The notes: generated by a model not told the origin, from the letters alone. A DNA stretch of 22,242 nt from Candidatus Omnitrophota bacterium (GCA_018829455.1 JAHJUB010000099.1:1-22242); one strand, 5' to 3'; shown: positions 7,739-14,717, counted from the first letter of the stretch. Numbers and translations are program-made.

Positions 7739-7788
7739 GGGTTGCGAAAGAATAAAGCTGATTATTCGGTTTTATTCTTTCGCAACCC
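7739..7788. terminator. Perfect 18-bp inverted repeat, possible terminator
   Basis: Arms 7739-7756 (ggg ttgcgaaagaataaa) and 7771-7788 match perfectly around a 14-nt loop. It follows the 47-aa gene by 23 nt and ends 21 nt before the next start codon. It lacks a clear T-run after either arm, so factor-independent termination is possible but not typical; it could also be an mRNA-stability hairpin or an inserted palindrome. Confidence 0.55.
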
Positions 7789-7809
7789 TTGTTGAATAAA
7801 GGAGTGTGG

Positions 7810-8175
7810 ATGTTTGAGAAGGAGTGGTTTAAGAAAGAGTGGTTTAAAAAAGCTGTTCTGGTGGCATCAGGTTTTTTGTTGAGCGTGTTTTTTATTTTAC
7901 TGCCGCATCAATGTAAAAAAAAAGAAGTTGGGCAGTATCAGATTTTTGAAGTGCAGTATCCAAACGAGAATACGCTTCTGATTGATACGAGAACCGGCCG
8001 AACCTGGGAATATGCTCCGGACATACTTGAATCAGAGGAATCAGGGATAGAAGGGACGGTAATCGGATACTATTTTCACGAGGTTACCGTTGAAGGAGTT
8101 CGTCTCACCGGAGAGCACCTTTGGATCAGGAAAGAAAATGCCAGGCGGGCCGCGGCGCGTTTGAAAAGAGAATAA
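7810..8175 (+). CDS. Single-TM hypothetical protein
   Basis: A 121-aa protein: charged N-terminus with a tandem repeat (FEKEWFKKEWFKK), one hydrophobic segment (about residues 14-35, AVLVASGFLLSVFFILLP), then an extracytoplasmic or cytoplasmic domain of about 85 aa. The segment ENTLLIDTRTGRTWEYAP resembles the 'LIDTRTGRTW' motif seen in many small bacterial membrane-anchored proteins. ATG 7810 is chosen because AAAGGAG precedes it by 6 nt; TTG codons further upstream would start inside the inverted repeat. The C-terminus is Arg/Lys-rich. There is no lipobox, although a Cys follows the TM. Function unknown. Confidence 0.75.
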   Translation: MFEKEWFKKEWFKKAVLVASGFLLSVFFILLPHQCKKKEVGQYQIFEVQYPNENTLLIDTRTGRTWEYAPDILESEESGIEGTVIGYYFHEVTVEGVRLTGEHLWIRKENARRAAARLKRE

Positions 8176-8235
8176 GTAAAGAGACGGCAAAAGGGTTGAT
8201 ATAATAAATTAGCGCACCACAGGTAGCGAACTTGA

Positions 8236-8293
8236 TGTCATTCCCGTATGCCTGCCCCCGCTCGTAGTAGGCGGGGGTATTAGGCGGGAATCC
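8236..8293. repeat. TCATTCCCG...CGGGAATCC element with inner hairpin
   Basis: Outer arms ATTCCCG / CGGGAAT bracket an inner C-rich/G-rich hairpin (CCCCCGC 8255-8261, GCGGGGG 8271-8277). The outer arms match the repeat translated in nadE (911-940), but the inside is different, so the core is replaceable. Confidence 0.75.
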
Positions 8294-8300
8294 AGTTGTA

Positions 8301-8323
8301 GTAGGACAGGCGTCCCGCCTGTC
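8301..8323. repeat. GACAGGCG hairpin repeat
   Basis: GTAG lead-in, GACAGGCG, loop TCC, CGCCTGTC. Same as 15416-15438 and almost the same as 1825-1847. Confidence 0.85.
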
Positions 8324-8329
8324 TCTTTC

Positions 8330-8353
8330 GTAGTGCGACCCTTCAGGGTCGCT
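8330..8353. repeat. GCGACCC hairpin repeat
   Basis: GTAGT lead-in, GCGACCC (8335-8341), loop TTCA, GGGTCGC (8346-8352). Same arms as at 6206-6224. Confidence 0.85.
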
Positions 8354-8356
8354 AAT

Positions 8357-8413
8357 GTAGGGGAGGGGCTCCACCTTCGCTAAAGCTACGGCGGACGCAG
8401 TATGTCCCCTCCC
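8357..8413. repeat. GGGAGGGG hairpin with nested inner repeat
   Basis: GTAG lead-in, arm GGGAGGGG (8361-8368), arm CCCCTCCC (8406-8413). The loop is occupied by the ccaccttcgctaaagc unit also found inside 13687-13740 and 16755-16837. Confidence 0.8.
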
Positions 8414-8438
8414 ACAATTTTTTGCTTTCCGACTTAAT

Positions 8439-8498
8439 TGTCATTGCGAGCCCTTCGCGGAGTTTACCCTCGAGCGCAGCGAAGGGTTCAGAATGACA
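8439..8498. repeat. TGTCATTGCGAG-family repeat
   Basis: Outer arms TGTCATT (8439-8445) and AATGACA (8492-8498), inner arms CCCTTCGC and GCGAAGGG. Related copies lie at 14718-14757, 14764-14801 and 15316-15350, with a fragment at about 16599-16613. Confidence 0.8.
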
Positions 8499-8536
8499 GA
8501 TTAATACAGTGTTTTCAGGAAAACTTACCTGTTGCG

Positions 8537-8607
8537 CTGCCCGGTGAGGATTCGAACCTCAACGCCCAGCTCCAAAGGCTGGTGTGCTACCATTACACAA
8601 CCGGGCA
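8537..8607 (-). tRNA. tRNA-Gln(UUG)
   Basis: Read on the minus strand from 8607: acceptor TGCCCGG pairing with CCGGGCA (8544-8538), D-arm GTGT...GCAC, anticodon stem CCAGC/GCTGG around loop CTTTGGA (anticodon TTG), T-arm TGAGG-TTCGAAT-CCTCA, discriminator G. The 71-nt gene does not encode CCA (the following bases are CGC), so CCA is added afterwards. It lies downstream of purH on the same strand, separated by a palindromic repeat. The shifted reading UGG (Pro) is rejected because it breaks the 7-nt loop. Confidence 0.93.
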
Positions 8608-8627
8608 AATAGCAAGAAATGAATTTG

Positions 8628-8653
8628 TAGCGGTCGGATTAATCCGACCGCTA
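8628..8653. repeat. Perfect 26-nt palindrome overlapping purH stop
   Basis: Arms TAGCGGTCGGATT and AATCCGACCGCTA are exact reverse complements. It fits the hairpin family with arms CGGTCGGA and loop TTAA in place of TTCA. The purH stop TAG (8653-8651, minus strand) is its outermost triplet. Confidence 0.9.
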
Positions 8654-10207
8654 ATGTCTGAAGTGGCGCTGGCCGGCCATAACCATTATCATTTTGTATT
8701 TTTCCGCAGTGGCCAGGACGTCGGAGTCTTTCTTGGAACCGCCCGGATGGATGACGGAAACGGCGCCTTCCTTAGCCACTACTTCCAGGGCATCCGGGAA
8801 CGGGAAGAAAGCGTCGGAAGCCACCGCGGCTCCGGCGATGTCAAACCCGAAATCTTTTGCCTTGGAGACCGCAATCCTGGCGGAATCAATCCGGGACATC
8901 TGGCCGGCGCCGATACCGATGGTCTGGCCGCCTTTTACCAGGATGATGGCGTTGCTCTTGGTGTATTTGGCCACCAGGTAAGCAAACTTCATCTCTTCCA
9001 GCTGAGCCGCATCCGGAGATTTGGCGCTGACTATTTTTAATTCCGAAAAAAGAGTGGCGTCAACGTCCTGAATCAGAAAACCGCCGCCGACCTTCCGAAA
9101 ATCAAATTTTCCTCCCTCTTTTTTGGGCCAGCTCAAACGCAGCACCCGGATGTCCGGCTTCTTTTTGAAGGCGCTGAGCGCTGCTTCGCTGTATTCCGGA
9201 GCAATTACGCATTCCACAAAACCGGTGATAATCTCAGCTGCGGTATTTTCAGCTACCGGACGGTTGAGCGCCACGATTCCGCCGAAGGCGCTGACCGGGT
9301 CGCAGGCGCGCGCTTTTTGAAAGGCGGTCAGGATATCCGGGCCGAGCGCGACACCGCAGGGGTTGTTGTGCTTGACGATTACCGCGGCTTCCGGGTCTAA
9401 TTCCCGCACCAGGGAGAGAGCGGCTTCCAGGTCAAGGTAGTTGTTGTAGGAAAGTTCCTTGCCCTGGAGTTGTTCGGCGTCAACCAAGAGTCCGATTTCG
9501 GAACGGAAACTCTTTTCCCGGTAGAGGCCGGCTTTCTGGTGAGGGTTCTCGCCGTACCGCAAATCCGCAATCTTTTCCAGGAGCAGGGAGATTCGGGCCG
9601 GGAAAGCCGGCGTCTCTTTTTCCTGATTGAGATAGAGGGAAATAACCGCGTCATACATTGAAGTTTTAGCAAAGACCGCGGCGCCCAACTGCCGGGCGAT
9701 TTCCTTTGAAACCCGGCCCTTTTTCGTCTTCAGTTCGTTGATGATTGCCGGGTACTGGTCCGGGTCCGAGAGGACAACCACGTCCGAACTGTTCTTGGCG
9801 GCCGCCCGCAGGAGACTGGGACCCCCGATATCAATGTTTTCAATGGCGGTCTCCCGTTCGGTCTCTTTCTTCGCCACTACTTTTTCAAACGGGTAGAGGT
9901 TGACGCAGACCAGGTCAATTGGCTTAACTTCTTCTTTTTCAACTTCTTTGCGGTGTTCCGGAACTTCCCGCCGGAAGAGGATGCCGGCAAAGATTTTGGG
10001 GTGCAGGGTTTTGACCCTTCCGTCCAGCATCTCCGGGAATGCGGTTACATCGGAAACTTCAGTTACCGGTATTTTTGCTTCCCGCAGCGCTTTGGCGGTG
10101 CCGCCGGTGGATATAATCTCCGCGCCGGATTCTACCAGCGCCTTTGCCAGGTCAAGGATACCGGTCTTATCGGAAACCGAAAGGATGGCGCGTTTAATAG
10201 TAATCAC
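8651..10207 (-). CDS. purH: Bifunctional AICAR transformylase / IMP cyclohydrolase
   Basis: Carries out the last two steps of de novo IMP synthesis: formylation of AICAR by 10-formyl-THF, then ring closure. The N-terminal MGS-like cyclohydrolase domain (about 1-200) has AILSVSDKTG, STGGTAKAL and MLDGRVKTLHPKIFAGIL. The transformylase domain follows with RYGENPHQKAGLY, KELSYNNYLDLEAAL and VKHNNPCGVA (K279-H280 catalytic pair). The C-terminus ends in the canonical RHFRH. At 518 aa it is full length. The start is GTG at 10207, supported by GGAGG 5 nt upstream; this Shine-Dalgarno lies in the 12-nt gap after pyrB, so the genes are co-transcribed. Confidence 0.97.
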   Translation of the reverse strand: MITIKRAILSVSDKTGILDLAKALVESGAEIISTGGTAKALREAKIPVTEVSDVTAFPEMLDGRVKTLHPKIFAGILFRREVPEHRKEVEKEEVKPIDLVCVNLYPFEKVVAKKETERETAIENIDIGGPSLLRAAAKNSSDVVVLSDPDQYPAIINELKTKKGRVSKEIARQLGAAVFAKTSMYDAVISLYLNQEKETPAFPARISLLLEKIADLRYGENPHQKAGLYREKSFRSEIGLLVDAEQLQGKELSYNNYLDLEAALSLVRELDPEAAVIVKHNNPCGVALGPDILTAFQKARACDPVSAFGGIVALNRPVAENTAAEIITGFVECVIAPEYSEAALSAFKKKPDIRVLRLSWPKKEGGKFDFRKVGGGFLIQDVDATLFSELKIVSAKSPDAAQLEEMKFAYLVAKYTKSNAIILVKGGQTIGIGAGQMSRIDSARIAVSKAKDFGFDIAGAAVASDAFFPFPDALEVVAKEGAVSVIHPGGSKKDSDVLATAEKYKMIMVMAGQRHFRH

Positions 10208-10219
10208 ATTAACCTCCGG

Positions 10220-11143
10220 TTATTTTCCCACTAAAAGCAGGTAGAGCACTGCCATCCGGACAGCCACGCCGTTTTCCACCTGGGTCAGGATGACGGAGTT
10301 ACGGCATTCCGCGGCTTCCGAACTTATCTCCAGTCCCCGGTTCATCGGCCCCGGGTGCATTATCAAAACGTCCGGTTTTGCCCATCGGAGTGTTTCCGCA
10401 TTAATCTGATAGCGTCGGCTGTATTCCCGCGGGGAAGGGAAGTAATTCTCCTTCTGGCGTTCCAGCTGGATACGCAAAACATTGACCGCGTCGGCGTCTT
10501 TGAGCGCTTCCTTCAGGTTGTATGTAACCCGGGCGCCGGTGCTTTCAATGCCGGGCGGGATAAGGGTCGGCGGTCCGCAGAGCGTAACCCGAGCGCCGAG
10601 TTTCAGCAATCCCCACATATTTGAGCGGGCCACCCGGCTGTGCCGGATATCACCCAGGATGGTTACCTTCAATCCCTTAATGCGGCCTTTCTTTTCCTTG
10701 ATGGTGAAGATGTCCAGCAGTCCTTGCGTCGGGTGTTCGTGACTGCCGTCACCGGCGTTAATGAAGGATGCTTTTAATCTTTTAGCCAGGAAGTCCACCA
10801 CCCCGGCGCAAGAATGGCGCACGATGAAACAGTCCATCTTCATCGCCTCCAGGTTTTCCCCGGTGTCAAGGACGGTTTCGCCCTTCACCAGACTTGAGGC
10901 GGAAGGTGAAAAGTTAACGATGTCCGCGGAGAGCCGCTTGGCCGCCAGTTCAAAGGAGGTGCGGGTGCGGGTGCTGGGTTCAAAGAAGAGGCTGCCGATG
11001 GTTTTGCCCCGCAGGGCCGGAACCTTCTTTATTTCCCGGGTGGAGACTTCTTTGAAGGAAGCGGTTGTGGTCAGGATGAATTCAATCTCTTCTGCTGACA
11101 GTTCCTCTAAACCCAGTAAGTCTTTTCGTTTCCAGCCGCTCAT
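10220..11143 (-). CDS. pyrB: Aspartate carbamoyltransferase catalytic chain
   Basis: Condenses carbamoyl phosphate and aspartate to N-carbamoyl-aspartate, the committed pyrimidine step. The carbamoyl-phosphate loop FFEPSTRTRTSFE has S57-T58-R59-T60-R61; SLVKGETVLDT supplies the 80s-loop lysine; DGSHEHPTQGLLD and MHPGPMNRGLEIS are diagnostic of ATCase rather than ornithine carbamoyltransferase. Normal length (307 aa). ATG (11143-11141) overlaps the pyrR stop as ATGA, indicating coupled translation. No pyrI or pyrC follows in the window; purH is next. Confidence 0.97.
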   Translation of the reverse strand: MSGWKRKDLLGLEELSAEEIEFILTTTASFKEVSTREIKKVPALRGKTIGSLFFEPSTRTRTSFELAAKRLSADIVNFSPSASSLVKGETVLDTGENLEAMKMDCFIVRHSCAGVVDFLAKRLKASFINAGDGSHEHPTQGLLDIFTIKEKKGRIKGLKVTILGDIRHSRVARSNMWGLLKLGARVTLCGPPTLIPPGIESTGARVTYNLKEALKDADAVNVLRIQLERQKENYFPSPREYSRRYQINAETLRWAKPDVLIMHPGPMNRGLEISSEAAECRNSVILTQVENGVAVRMAVLYLLLVGK

Positions 11144-11670
11144 GATTCAATCAGTAAAATTTTATCTTCGCCGTCCACTTCTTCCAGGCGCACTTCAATG
11201 GATTGATTTTTTTCGGTCGGGATGAATTTTCCGGTAAAATCAGGTTGAATCGGCAACTCCCGGTGGCCCCGGTCAACCAGAACCAGCAGTTTTATGGACC
11301 TTGGTCTTCCGAAGTCAACTAATTCCGAAAGCGCGGCCCGGATGGTCCGGCCGGTAAAGAGCACGTCGTCCACTAACAGGATGTCTTTTCCGTCCAGGTC
11401 AAACTGAATCTGGGTTTCGCGCACGACCGGCTGTTTTGCCACCGCGCTCAAATCGTCGCGGTAGAGGGTGATGTCCAGAATTCCCAGAGGTATCTCAGCC
11501 GTCTTCTTTTGCAGGATATTCTGAAGCCGCGCTGCCAACTCCACCCCCCGGCGCCTGATTCCGACCAGCGCCAGGTTCTCGATATCCATCTTTGCTCCGA
11601 CTTCTTCTGCCAGCCGGGAGATGATTTTTTCCACCGCCTGTCCCGCAGCGATTTCTCTTTCTTTTTTCAC
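11140..11670 (-). CDS. pyrR: PyrR regulator / uracil phosphoribosyltransferase
   Basis: 176 aa, phosphoribosyltransferase fold. The PRPP loop ILLVDDVLFTGRTIRAAL (V100-D101-D102...T106-G107-R108-T109) and the early ENLALVGIRRRGVELA match PyrR. In Firmicutes PyrR binds pyr mRNA and attenuates transcription; many also have UPRTase activity. Start is taken as GTG at 11670, because an in-frame TAA lies just upstream and the family N-terminus fits. No PyrR-binding hairpin or terminator fits in the very short leader, so regulation here by classical 5'-leader attenuation looks unlikely. First gene of pyrR-pyrB-purH. Confidence 0.93.
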   Translation of the reverse strand: MKKEREIAAGQAVEKIISRLAEEVGAKMDIENLALVGIRRRGVELAARLQNILQKKTAEIPLGILDITLYRDDLSAVAKQPVVRETQIQFDLDGKDILLVDDVLFTGRTIRAALSELVDFGRPRSIKLLVLVDRGHRELPIQPDFTGKFIPTEKNQSIEVRLEEVDGEDKILLIES

Positions 11671-11676
11671 CCTTTA

Positions 11677-11706
11677 ATGATAACATATAAGGGGGTTGTT
11701 AAACAA
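11677..11706 (-). promoter_or_regulatory. Candidate promoter of pyrR-pyrB-purH, near-leaderless
   Basis: Minus strand: -35-like TTGTTT (11706-11701), 18-nt spacer, -10 TATCAT (11682-11677) preceded by TG. The expected start of transcription coincides with the GTG at 11670. The -35 lies in a TTGTT-A-AACAA inverted repeat (11696-11706) that could be an operator. Confidence 0.4.
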
Positions 11707-11737
11707 TAAAATTGACTATTTGGAGGCAACTGCCGCT

Positions 11738-12400
11738 ATGTTTTTCTTCCCGATTTCATTATTCCTGATTATCTTCATTCTTATCCTGATACCGGTTCTT
11801 TTCATCCTGATTCCGATTCGGGTGGTTTCGGCGGCTTTCGGCCGGCTGGGGATACCGGCGCCCATCGCCTTCTTCCTCTTTCTATCTTCGCTGGTCGGTT
11901 CGCTCATCAACATTCCAATCGTTAAGAGCTCAATTCCGGCAAAGCCGTTTGTCGTTCAGCCGGGATTTGATATTTTCCGGCCGTTTCTTTACCAGCCGCC
12001 GCCTTCCGAGCATATGACCCTGGCCGTTAACGTCGGCGGAGCGATAATACCCGTCATAATCTGCCTCCTGCTTTTGCCGAGGGCTCCCTTTTTCCCCACG
12101 ATTATAAGCACCGCGGTTTTGGTCCTGACCTGTTACCTGGTGGCCCGGCCCGTGCCTGGAATCGGGATTACGATTCCCACGCTCATTCCGCCTGCGGCGG
12201 CCGTTCTCTGCGCTTTTATCTTTTCACCCAAAAAGCGGGCGCCGGTGGCCTATATTTCCGGAGTATTAGGCGTGTTAATCGGCGCAGACCTTCTCCACCT
12301 GGGGAGTCTCTCGTCTTACAGCGGGCTGATGAGCATTGGCGGCGCCGGAGTATTTGACGGCATCTTCCTGGTGGGTATCCTGGCCGCCCTCTTCGCCTGA
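11738..12400 (+). CDS. DUF1614 family membrane protein
   Basis: 220 aa, strongly hydrophobic, about six or seven membrane segments. Recognised by the family's pattern: an N-terminal helix rich in I/L/F, the GSLINIPI segment, VNVGGAIIPVIIC, GIGITIPTLIPPAAAVL, RAPVAYISGVLGVLIGADLLHL and a C-terminal SIGGAGVFDGIFLVGILAALF. The conserved GADLL and GGAGVFDGIF motifs carry polar residues within membrane, suggesting transport or a membrane enzyme, but no function is established. ATG 11738 follows GGAGG by 11 nt, a long spacing; upstream TTG codons are possible starts. It begins a co-directional set with the MFS and nnrE genes. Confidence 0.85.
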   Translation: MFFFPISLFLIIFILILIPVLFILIPIRVVSAAFGRLGIPAPIAFFLFLSSLVGSLINIPIVKSSIPAKPFVVQPGFDIFRPFLYQPPPSEHMTLAVNVGGAIIPVIICLLLLPRAPFFPTIISTAVLVLTCYLVARPVPGIGITIPTLIPPAAAVLCAFIFSPKKRAPVAYISGVLGVLIGADLLHLGSLSSYSGLMSIGGAGVFDGIFLVGILAALFA

Positions 12401-12417
12401 TTTTAATCCCTAAAAAT

Positions 12418-13551
12418 ATGCGCCGGCGAAACATCTTTGTTTTTTTCGTAGCCGTAAGTCTCTTCGGTTTGACCTTCGGTATTTACGAGATATCCATCCC
12501 TTTTTACCTTCAGAGCCGGAAGATAAGTTTTCCCCGGATGGGCGACATCTTTGCGGTGTCGTTTCTCTTTGCCTTTCTGATGCGCCAGTACGCCGGGTAC
12601 CTTTCCGACATCTTTGGCCGCCGGCCCTTCTTTTCCGCCGCACTCTTTCTGTCCGGTCTGGGTAATTTCTGCACGCCGTTCTTTAACACCGTTGGAACCC
12701 AGATGCTGCTGAAGAGTTTGCGCGAAAGCGCTTTCGGCGTCAAGGAAACGATGCAATCTGTTATTCTCTACGAAGGCGCGGAAAAAGAGTTTCTGAATAC
12801 CTACGGAAAGAACCGGGGAACCGAGTGGATTTTTCAGGCCGCCGGCATCTTCCTGGCCGGGATAATCACAATTCGTTTCTCCCTCTCGGCGGCTTTTTTT
12901 ACCTCCGGGATAATCCTTTTTCTGGCAACCGCGCTCTTCTGGACTTTTTTTCAGGCCGCGCCGGTAAAGGAAGCGGCGGGGAGGCGGAGCGCCCGGGAAA
13001 TTTTTTCTTTTGACCTTACCGGGAAACTGCGTTACCTGACCATCATCTATTTTATCTTAAATATTTGCACCGGTCTTTCCCACGGTCCCACCATGCCCAT
13101 TTACTTTCGGGAACGGTTCGGCATGTCGCTGGCCGTGATCGCTTCTTTAATGGTTGCGCATCGCTTATCTATGGGGTTTCCGATGCTGTTTGCCGGCCGT
13201 CTGCTGGGTAAACGTCCGAAACTATTTTATCTTACCGCCTTGATTTTTGGCGGTTTTTCGTTAATACTTACCCCTTTTATTCCCAGGGCGTCAATCGCGA
13301 TACCGGTGTGGCTTGCGCATGATTTACTGGGCGCCAGTATCTATATTCCCATTCACAATTACCTGGTTCAAAAATATGCCGGAGAGGATATCCGCGGTCT
13401 ACACGTGAGTAAGTCCTTTGCCTACGGTTCCCTGGGGATGGTGGTTGGTTTCTTGCTATCCGGCTATCTCTATAATTTCAATATCGGCGCGCCGTTTTTC
13501 GCCGCCGGCGCGGTGGCTATCTTAACCTGTTTTTTGGTGGCGCGCCTGTAA
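12418..13551 (+). CDS. MFS transporter
   Basis: 377 aa, about 11-12 membrane helices. Motif A of the major facilitator superfamily appears as GYLSDIFGRRPFF between helices 2 and 3; the middle loop carries a basic stretch (KEAAGRRSAREIFSFD). The substrate cannot be told. The start ATG at 12418 lies 17 nt after the DUF1614 stop without a clear Shine-Dalgarno; the stop is 4 nt before the nnrE ATG, so the three genes are probably one transcript. Confidence 0.88.
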   Translation: MRRRNIFVFFVAVSLFGLTFGIYEISIPFYLQSRKISFPRMGDIFAVSFLFAFLMRQYAGYLSDIFGRRPFFSAALFLSGLGNFCTPFFNTVGTQMLLKSLRESAFGVKETMQSVILYEGAEKEFLNTYGKNRGTEWIFQAAGIFLAGIITIRFSLSAAFFTSGIILFLATALFWTFFQAAPVKEAAGRRSAREIFSFDLTGKLRYLTIIYFILNICTGLSHGPTMPIYFRERFGMSLAVIASLMVAHRLSMGFPMLFAGRLLGKRPKLFYLTALIFGGFSLILTPFIPRASIAIPVWLAHDLLGASIYIPIHNYLVQKYAGEDIRGLHVSKSFAYGSLGMVVGFLLSGYLYNFNIGAPFFAAGAVAILTCFLVARL

Positions 13552-13555
13552 ACCG

Positions 13556-14308
13556 ATGCGATACGTAACCGTAAAAGAGATGAAGGAACTGGACAGCCGG
13601 GCCATAAATCAATGCGGAATTTTGGCTTCTTCCCTGATGGAAAACGCCGGAAAGGCGATTGCCGCTGAAGCGATGAAAACATTTGTTGTAGGACGGGCGT
13701 CCACCTCCGCTAAAGCTTCGGCGGACAAGTCCCGCCTGTCGTTCAAAAAAGGTAAAGTTTTTGTCTTTTGCGGTTACGGCAATAACGGCGGAGATGGTTT
13801 TGTGGCCGGCCGATATCTTCTGCTCAACGGCTATCGGGTGGAAACTTTCTTGGTGGGGAACCCCAGGCCGTTTTCACCGGAGACCCAGGCGAATTACCAG
13901 GCGCTGGTTGCTGTGAACCATACACCCCTCACCCTCCCCTCTCCCCCAAGGGGAGAGGATAAAGGTGAGGGGGATAAAAAAGGAAATTCCTATGCAATCA
14001 AGTTATTTGATGACTTACCGATTCCCGACCTGGTTATAGATGCCATTTTCGGAATCGGCATCAGGGGTATTCCGGACGAATTTTTCCTAAAATTGATAGA
14101 CCGGATAAATGGTTTCAACTGTCCGGTAATCGCGGCTGACGTTCCCAGCGGTTTGGATGCGGATACCGGAAAGCCTTTGGGGACGGCCGTAAAAGCATTA
14201 AAGACCGTAACCCTGGGCTATCCCAAAATTGGTTTTCAGAACCCGGCTGCGAAACCATACATCGGAGAAGTTGTTTGCGTTAACATCGGCCTGCCCGCCC
14301 TGGAATAA
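13556..14308 (+). CDS. nnrE: NAD(P)H-hydrate epimerase with two repeat inserts
   Basis: YjeF_N-type enzyme that epimerises damaged NAD(P)HX so that the S form can be repaired. Motifs: VKEMKELDSRAI, LMENAGKAIA, the glycine-rich FCGYGNNGGDGFVAGRYL, VIDAIFGIGIRG, and VIAADVPSGLDADTG. The dehydratase domain (NnrD) often fused behind it is absent. Two segments foreign to the family interrupt it: residues about 45-62 (13687-13740) and about 123-139 (13923-13973), each from an intergenic-type hairpin repeat. The first splits the link between the N-terminal helices and the strand leading into the GGDG loop; the second lies before the DLVIDAIFG strand. Both keep the frame and catalytic motifs intact, so the product is probably functional. 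Confidence 0.92.
   Translation: MRYVTVKEMKELDSRAINQCGILASSLMENAGKAIAAEAMKTFVVGRASTSAKASADKSRLSFKKGKVFVFCGYGNNGGDGFVAGRYLLLNGYRVETFLVGNPRPFSPETQANYQALVAVNHTPLTLPSPPRGEDKGEGDKKGNSYAIKLFDDLPIPDLVIDAIFGIGIRGIPDEFFLKLIDRINGFNCPVIAADVPSGLDADTGKPLGTAVKALKTVTLGYPKIGFQNPAAKPYIGEVVCVNIGLPALE
13687..13740 (+). repeat. Nested GACGGGCG/CCACC repeat translated in nnrE
   Basis: 54 nt, exactly 18 codons. Outer arms GGACGGGCG / CCGCCTGTC (slightly degenerate) enclose the ccacctccgctaaagcttcg unit; it is a variant of the spacer element at 16755-16837. Encodes VGRASTSAKASADKSRLS. Confidence 0.88.
13923..13973 (+). repeat. CCTCTCCCC two-tier hairpin translated in nnrE
   Basis: Outer arms CCCCTCACC (13924-13932) and GGTGAGGGG (13964-13972), inner arms CCTCTCCCC (13938-13946) and GGGGAGAGG (13950-13958), all perfect. 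51 nt, 17 codons. Same family as 4125-4175. Confidence 0.9.
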
Positions 14309-14325
14309 AATAAATATATCATTTG

Positions 14326-14346
14326 TAGTTGCCGAGCTTGCTCGGC
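14326..14346. repeat. GCCGAGC hairpin repeat
   Basis: GTAGTT lead-in, GCCGAGC (14331-14337), TT, GCTCGGC (14340-14346). Same arms at 15356-15377; at 16637-16658 the arms are GCCAAGC/GCTTGGC. Confidence 0.85.
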
Positions 14347-14356
14347 GCCGTTAATT

Positions 14357-14388
14357 GTAGGGGCTCGATTCATCGAGCCCGCGTTTTT
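14357..14388 (+). terminator. TTCA-loop hairpin repeat with T-run, likely terminator
   Basis: Arms GGGCTCGA (14361-14368) and TCGAGCCC (14373-14380) with loop TTCA, followed by GCG and TTTTT (14384-14388). It is a member of the repeat family that here has the form of a rho-independent terminator after nnrE. Confidence 0.6.
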
Positions 14389-14399
14389 CGGAGGTGCAA

Positions 14400-14708
14400 A
14401 TGGAAACGATTACCAAATCTTTTCAGACCAAAAACGGATTGGTAGAAGGTGTTCAAGTCAAGTGGGCCGGCTTCAGTATACTTCTGGTTACCGGTGCGAA
14501 GGGATTTTTGGCTTGCGGAGTCTTTGACCTGGAAGCAATTGAAAAGTTCGGCGTAGCCGCAGCCATTCCGGAAAGTACCCCGGAGAATCCCATCGGAACC
14601 CTGGAGCGTTTCCCCAACCGGAAGATTATGAAGGTCAACGCCCGGGCCGAAGCGCTGGGCATCAGGGTCGGGATGGACGTTTGCGACGCCTTTGAACTGA
14701 TCGCCTGA
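14400..14708 (+). CDS. DUF1805 (YunC-like) protein
   Basis: 102 aa. Recognised as the DUF1805/COG3377 family, to which B. subtilis YunC belongs: VQVKWAGFSILLVTGAKGFLACGVFDLEAIEKFG followed by a conserved end in which KVNARAEALGIRVGMDVCDAF matches the family's 'xxAxxLGIxxGMxxxxAL' pattern. Function is unknown. ATG 14400 is chosen because GGAGG lies 5 nt upstream; an in-frame GTG two codons earlier overlaps that Shine-Dalgarno. It is preceded by a terminator-like repeat, so it may have its own promoter. Confidence 0.82.
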   Translation: METITKSFQTKNGLVEGVQVKWAGFSILLVTGAKGFLACGVFDLEAIEKFGVAAAIPESTPENPIGTLERFPNRKIMKVNARAEALGIRVGMDVCDAFELIA

Positions 14709-14717
14709 ATCAATTTT

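Larger units (their letters stand above)
8176..8536. other. Intergenic repeat cluster between convergent genes
   Basis: No convincing gene in 361 bases. It is almost entirely made of hairpin repeats of five kinds, listed separately (8236-8293, 8301-8323, 8330-8353, 8357-8413, 8439-8498), with a short T-run at 8418-8423. Confidence 0.8.

Noticed and set aside
8537..8607. tRNA-Pro(UGG) reading of the tRNA
   Set aside because: The stem CCAGC/GCTGG fixes a 7-nt loop CTTTGGA, which places UUG at the anticodon.
8236..8653. CRISPR array, given many short repeats in a row
   Set aside because: The repeats belong to several unrelated families, are not regularly spaced, and no cas genes are present.
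11671..11737. PyrR-dependent attenuator or riboswitch in the pyr leader
   Set aside because: Only 67 nt separate the divergent starts, with no terminator/antiterminator pair or conserved PyrR loop.
13556..14308. nnrE as a pseudogene because of two foreign inserts
   Set aside because: Frame and all catalytic and binding motifs are intact and both inserts are multiples of three.
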